From Pomacea canaliculata (lineage: Eukaryota; Mollusca; Gastropoda; Architaenioglossa; Ampullariidae), in assembly GCF_003073045.1 (NCBI RefSeq), contig NC_037596.1, forward strand, positions 10,537,950 to 10,601,949: a stretch of DNA of 64,000 bases, given 5' to 3'. Position numbers and translations under genes: made by a program. Below the pieces are notes generated by a model. The model ran no database searches, was not told the DNA's origin, and was given only the letters and a program-made list of their open reading frames with translations. Positions 58,264-64,000 of the stretch are shown here, piece by piece (within the stretch, counting starts at the first letter, position 1; each line of letters opens with the position of its first letter).

Positions 58264-61200
58264 TACGATATTAACATATAACGACAAGGTGCATTCCATC
58301 TTTGAAGAGCTGTACATTGCAGTCTAGGTATATTTGTACTTGTTATATATATAATTATATATATTTATGTATATTTATATATACTTCACATAAGCTCTAC
58401 AAGGTATGTTCTTTTGGTACTGTCCCCTTTCTTTAACTCGCATTCACTCCACCGCTCGCTCACCTGGACCAAAAGTTACAAGGATCGCACCACACACTAA
58501 AAACAAACCTCCCTTACACAAAAGTTTCTGCGTAAAGAAAAACGAAAGAGCTCCGTTTCTTCTTTGTACGGATTATTTCCCATTTCCAGATGCCCAAGGT
58601 CTACTTTATACAATCAGGCGAGAGTTTGTGCTCCTACACCTGTCAAAAGCAATGGCGGTGAGGCTGCTAAGCTCCTAACATCAATCGACTGGTCTGCTGG
58701 CACGTGTGCTAGACCATTTCTCAACAGTTCTGTGTAGATGTACTTCCAAAAGAAGAAGGAAAAAGTCAGAGATGAATAACTGGCGAGCAAGCCTGCTGTG
58801 GATGCTCCTTCCTCTTCCCCAGTCAATAATTACCTCCCACTAAGCCCACTATCCTAAGTATGTCTGAAAAAATGTCCTGAAGAATATCTAATTTCCTGTC
58901 ATAAAAATATCACCAAATTATCATCTAACCCACCTCCATTAAGCTTTAAAATGATCACTACAAAAGCCATAGCCGTTACCCACTCTGCCTCCTAGCATTA
59001 ATTTGCTCCCTGGCCTATTAGGGAGCACGGGCATGAAATCCAAAAACACAGCATCCAAGGCAGAGGAGGTCTATAAATTACAATTTGCAAGAACCGACAT
59101 CATTTCTGGGCTTCATTCTTCTTAATCTTGACATGAATGTCTTGACTGGAGGACTGAGAGAAAAAAAAAATGCTATTATTCTGTCGCACTTTTTTAGGGA
59201 TGAAAACCCATTGTTAGCAAAGAATACATTTTGTTTTGAGTAGGGAATGTTACATCTCCACAGCAAGAAATTGCCGAAAGCTGATTTTTTATTAGCAGGA
59301 TCTCTATATCTTCTGCACTTGCACTCTTTCTTTCTCTCATTTGTCTCTTTCTCCCACACACAAAGTGATATAAGGGGAAGAGCCTGAATGTCATAAAAGC
59401 AGTTGAAGGAAGGAGATGACAAATTAAAATGCACTCCCCCTTCCCTTAATCATCCAGAATGGCTATTCTCTCTGGGCAGCTGACTAAAAGTCAGCACTGC
59501 AACATTCAGCAGTTGAATTTTCAGGTAGCTTTACAATCTCAAATGCCACAGCAGTTGCAGTCAAGAGACTGCAGTTCACTACACCATATACTAAAAGCCA
59601 GCACCTGACAACAAACATTTCAACATGCAGAACCACATTATTCAACAATCATCATTAAAACTTTAGCAAACCACTGCGAACAAAAAATAATTCTGAATGC
59701 ATTTCACCCAGCACTACTGAGAATGTTTCTTGCACTGGTAACAAATATCATTGCTATTTACCTTTTTTTTGGCAAATTATATCAAAACATTACCCATGCC
59801 TCTACTGAGCATGGGGTTGCCATAACTAGGGATGGGACTTTCGTCCACACATGCACAGGAGACCATGAAAATCCACCCACGCCTCCCACTGAGTAACTGA
59901 GAAAAATTCCAGGCTGGTTATCCCACAGAATACCCGTATAGCACATGGCAAAAGACTTGCAGCAATGGCACAGTGCCAATACAGGTACCAAAATAATAAA
60001 TGAAAAAAAAGGAGGGTATTTAGAGGCATAGCATTTTATCTTCTCCTCTCATTTCTTTTAAAGTTTCTGGGTAACATCGCACGAAAAATATTGCATCTTC
60101 AGGATAACCAACTGTTCCCTAGTTGTTACACATACTGGGATGTCTCCAATAAGGCTAGCCTGTCCCTGTGTGCAGATTTAGATATCCTACCCATGGGGCA
60201 GACCACAAATGATGTAGCTGGTGACCAACCAAAGCATAAGAAAAAAAAAAAAAAGCCAGGATGTCATGAAAAAAAAAAAAAGATTATATCACATAAAGTA
60301 CATCTCCGTGGTAGTACCTTAGCAGAATGTAACGGGTGTAAGTGCATTAAAACTACATACATCTGTACATCATGGTAGAGAGAAAGACGGGTAACTTTCA
60401 TTTCACTTCTTACACAATTTAAAAAAGGATAGTTTCTCAGTAGGGTCATTACTGGGATCTTGCTATCAGCCAAACATGCGAATCACTACATCATCATATG
60501 CGATATTTGTGGTGCCTATCAGCAGTGGCGGTAAGTGCAATGAAGCACACCATCCTAACCCTGATAGGACGATAGGAATAAAGACAGTGTGGTGCAAAAT
60601 GGGAGGGAATGGTTTAATCATGTTCTATCCCTGCAGCAGGAGCTATCTCTTTAAAAACTCCAATTATACTTTATCGACAAATAAAAAAAAAATCAGCATG
60701 GAGAACAAGTAAACACCCCCCCCCCCCTTTCAAAAAAAAAAATAAATAAAATAAATAAACAACCAAAAACAAGCACCACCTCAAAGCATGAAGACAGATT
60801 ATGGAAGTGATATGTACGTGGGAATGAAACAAAGCAAATTTGGTGATTTCATCTATCATTGTGTTGTACTATATCTCTTATTTCCCTCCCAGTCCCTCAA
60901 AAACATTTCAAAATGGAAGACAGGAGAGAGAGAAGGGACATAAAGAGAAGAAAATTTGGAAAAAAACAACCCAAAACAAAAGTATTAGCTTCTCTCAACT
61001 GCAACAGGCTTTGAGGGTGCACAACTGATGACCAGGCTGGTTTATCTCTTGTTGGGGAAGGGGAAGAAATGATTAATAATGATTTTAAAAAAAACGGAAT
61101 GCACTTCCACATACTTGCTGATTAGTGCCCAAGTCTTTTGTGCTTGCAAGCATCTGGCATGAGTGAGAGATTATGAGATCGCCTAAAAATCGAAAGAAAC

Positions 61201-63253
61201 GTTATAAAGAAGTAGATCTGTAAATGCACCTAAAGTAAAGGGTACAACTATATGCCTCTAGGATGTCACTGGATGTCAACGGACAGGAAGACACCTTTTT
61301 GTTCAAAAATAAAACAGCAGAACATCTTTTAAAGGTTATTAATGTTCTGGATGGTTTCACTGTTCCTGTTTTAATATAATGGGTAACATTTGCATGGTTA
61401 AAATTATGTTGAACTTAATTTCTGTTCATCAAACTTTGCTTTTTGTGTGTGAGTGTGAGACAGAAAAAAGTGAGAGATACATGGAGTGCACTGTGGCATT
61501 CTTTAGTATTTTGCTTGCAGCACAATATGCAGACAGTAAAAGAATGTCATTTTTAGAGGTAAAATTACTGAAAAAACAGCAACCTAAACTCACAAAGGCA
61601 TGTCAGGAAAAACCCACAGGCACATTTGTTGCTAAATAACAGGTACACTAAGAAAACCTAGATACGAACAGGCTGGCACAATGAAACAGCCCAACCTTCT
61701 GCACCCTCCATCAAGGCAAAGATTACAATCCCTGAGGTGGACTTAAGCATGATGAACACTCTTCTTCTGTCTTTTCTTTCAGCTCTTCTGCTTGTCCCTT
61801 TTGTTTCCTATATATATTTTTTTCTTTTGAAATGCAAGATCCACTTTGCAAACAAACACAAGCCTGAGGCTTCAAATCTAAGGTATAGTTACTAAATATT
61901 TTTGTCCTCAAAGTTGTCTCCCTTCTTCAAGACATCCAAAAACTTGACAAATAAGGTTTTTGAGTCCTGAATTGGGAAAATTTAAATTCACAAAATGGCA
62001 TAAAACAACAAAAGAACCTTACAGTGAGGATGAAAGACAGAGGAAGAAGATGGAAGATGACTTGAGAGACAAGTGTCTAGTGCTACCATTTCCAGTCTAA
62101 CAAATGTCAATACATGTTCTTCTCAGGGCCAAGCCAGAGAGAAATAGCAATAATGCTGCTAGGAAATCTAACATCTATTGGACACCACCTTTTCAAACAC
62201 CAACTGCAGTCTGCTTAAAGATGAGGGGTGTGTGTGGGGGGAAGGGGTATGTCTGTGCTCAGTTGCATGGCCCAGCCGCCTGCGATCATCACATGTTCAC
62301 AGCTCAAAAGCTGAGCAGTCAAAAAATTACAAGCTGCAGCTGCAAGCCCCAGTCTGGTAAGAGAACTGACAGGACCAAGCATTAGCATGGCACTGGGCAC
62401 CCACGACGCTCCACTTCAGGTCTTTTCATTTCTCCACAAACCCTGATGACAAGCCTCCAGACCCAAGGTGGGGAAGGTGGAAAAAGACCTATGTGGAATA
62501 CACGTGGAAAATAGTGCTGACTGAATACCATCAAAACTTGTACACAGTGGCAGTCAAAAGACTCTTCTCAATACCGGACGTGGTGAAGCAAGGCAGTTGC
62601 TCTGGGGCAAAGAAAAGGGGACACCTGGTTGGAAGGCCAGCCTTTCTGCTCTGTTCATCTGCCAGCGATTCCTTTTGCAGTGAATTCTGCCGTGACTATA
62701 ACTTTTCTATTGCTGCATCTTCAATGGAAAGCACCGAATGGCCTTGCATGAAATGTTTTTACGCAGGCAAGCTACCAACGGGTATGCACGGCCATCACAA
62801 GTGCTTCTCTAGCTATCCACATAGTGCCTGGAACTGGGTTACAAACATGTAGTCACATGTGCGTAGTCTGCTGCATACTTGCAGGTGACACAAAAATGTG
62901 TAAATATATTTTTTCTTTTCTTGCACTGGCTTATAGACGAAGAGTGGGGAAGATGGGGAACATCACACTGCAAAAGCACCAGCATTGCTAGCACACTCGA
63001 GGTCCACGTAGATTTGCTGTTCACAGACATGATACTGTTCTGAGTAATTACGCCTCCTGTGCTAGCACATAACCAAGACAACTGTTAAGTTGTGCATGCA
63101 CATCAAGCAGGACCATCAAAGCACTTCTTGAAGCTAGGGTCTTCTTTTTGTTTTGAACAAAAGGAGCGGCGTTGTGGGTATAATCTTGCTATAATACCAG
63201 TTAACACCTGGCTTGTTCTCGTGTGAATTCCAAAGGATGAAAGACGTCGACTG
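58264..63253 (-). other. probable long 3' UTR or intergenic region
   Basis: No exon was seen on either strand over 5 kb. The texture is uniform (A/T-rich, short poly-A and poly-C runs at 60241-60255, 60270-60281 and 60714-60727, few repeats). Frames such as 62493-62852 (+, 119 codons) show no family, signal or splice context and are antisense to the presumed UTR. Confidence 0.35.
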
Positions 63254-63930
63254 CTAGATTTCTATGGGGACGGTCATGTCAGCATTCAAGCTGCTAGTAT
63301 TGTTATTGTTGGCCTGGTTATCCACTTGTTGGAAGCTACCATCTGTTTTCTCCTCTACATTGTTGTCCAGTCCTACTGAATGCACAGAAGGGTCTTCACC
63401 TGAGCTATCCCGAGCAGGTGTCATAGATGCATCGTCCACATCCATCCCCTCTAAATCACTGTCCCTTTGTTCCCCTAACTCACTGCCCTCTGACACTGTT
63501 GTCATGGCTACAGAGGTAGGGGAAGGAGTTGGGGTGGAGGGACCATCCTCAACCCCTTCATCTAGGTCTGTTGTCATTGGTACTGAGGGCACAACTGTCA
63601 CAGTTTCTGAAGAGGATGTCGAAAATGTCGAAATTTGAGACAGCGTTTCATCCACAGCAGAGGAGGATGAACACTCTTCCTCCCCGGCGACCTCCACTGT
63701 CATGTCCGACCGGACACTGGCATCATCTGGCAGAGGCAGGTTCCTGGGAATCATTTCATATCCATCATCGCTGTCATCTTCCATGTTCTGCTGGTGAGGA
63801 ACTGGTGCAGCCAGTGCCAGTTGTGGCTGGACCTTGGCCTCCAGTGAAGTGACTGTCTCCACCACTGCCTCAACAAGCTCTTCTTGGGCTAGCACCTGAG
63901 TCTGGGCTACCTTCAGCACTGAGCCAGAAT
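63254..63930 (-). CDS. last coding exon of a large gene, acidic Ser/Thr-rich C-terminus
   Basis: Acceptor TTTTTTCAG at 63931 and an open frame of 224 residues to TAA, entered in phase 1; upstream exons lie beyond the window. A short helical stretch (QEELVEAVVETVTSLEAKV), then EDDSDDGYEMIPRNLPLP, then a low-complexity acidic, Ser/Thr and Asn-rich tail ending MTVPIEI. DDSDDGYEMI fits the LC3-interacting region pattern (acidic residues then Y-x-x-I), as in autophagy receptors of the SQSTM1/NBR1 type; whether this is such a gene cannot be decided from one disordered exon. The opposite-strand frames here (63264-63638, 63529-63852) are shadows. Confidence 0.7.
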
Positions 63931-64000
63931 CTGAAAAAACATTGTTATAAAGCATCAGACAGATTAAAACAAAACAAAGTGTCTTACTGAAGTGCTTGGT

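Noticed and set aside
57823-58317. 164-codon minus frame and 109-codon plus frame overlapping it
   Set aside because: Mutually overlapping on opposite strands, with no family or splice support for either.
62493-62852. 119-codon plus-strand frame
   Set aside because: No domain, no splice or promoter context, and antisense to a likely 3' UTR.
63264-63852. Plus-strand frames opposite the last exon of the right-edge gene
   Set aside because: Shadows of the minus-strand exon, whose acceptor, stop and composition are coherent.

Overview
The window is animal nuclear DNA: small exons with GT-AG introns, AT-rich intergenic DNA, many microsatellites and tRNA-derived SINEs. The gene content (HtrL/YibB-domain type II membrane proteins, a globin with an acylation-type N-terminus, a profilin-like gene) and the repeat types fit a lophotrochozoan, most likely a mollusc. 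That placement is inference; no species marker was seen.

The largest structural fact is an assembly one. A 100-N gap (19194-19293) joins two contigs, and the last ~18.6 kb of the left contig (557-19193) is the same locus as the first ~19.2 kb of the right contig (19294 to about 38482), in the same order and orientation. Differences are mostly 1-3 base indels concentrated near the two contig ends, plus substitutions and repeat-length changes typical of two haplotypes. The apparent tandem duplication of every gene in 0.5-38.5 kb is therefore almost certainly a false duplication; the real locus holds one set.

Unique content of that locus, left to right: (1) an unrecognised multi-exon gene on + (about 111-4551); (2) two tandem minus-strand paralogues with an N-terminal membrane anchor and an HtrL/YibB-type (glycosyltransferase-like) domain, gene A (8954-6176) and gene B (13775-10751), five coding exons each, with matching exon lengths and intron phases in the domain; (3) a decayed PIF/Harbinger-like transposase remnant (about 15745-16135); (4) the possible 5' exons of a small minus-strand gene (17611-16380) next to a Tigger-like transposon end.

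To the right of the overlap: a local ~0.8-1 kb duplication (38440-39247 and 41085-42122), a CR1-like LINE tail, a 1.87-kb terminal-inverted-repeat DNA transposon (43265-45133), a one-exon profilin-like gene (47798-47412, minus), a fragment of a globin gene (51009-50915, minus), a large CA array, a purine minisatellite, an exon-like segment with an inverted diverged partner (55664-55729 and about 39620-39690), a full single-exon globin with an MGCC acylation-type start (56301-56885, plus), and at the right edge the last coding exon of a large minus-strand gene (63930-63254) with a probable long 3' UTR reaching towards 58.26 kb.

No rRNA, functional tRNA, CRISPR array or recognisable retroviral or Polinton-like element was seen.
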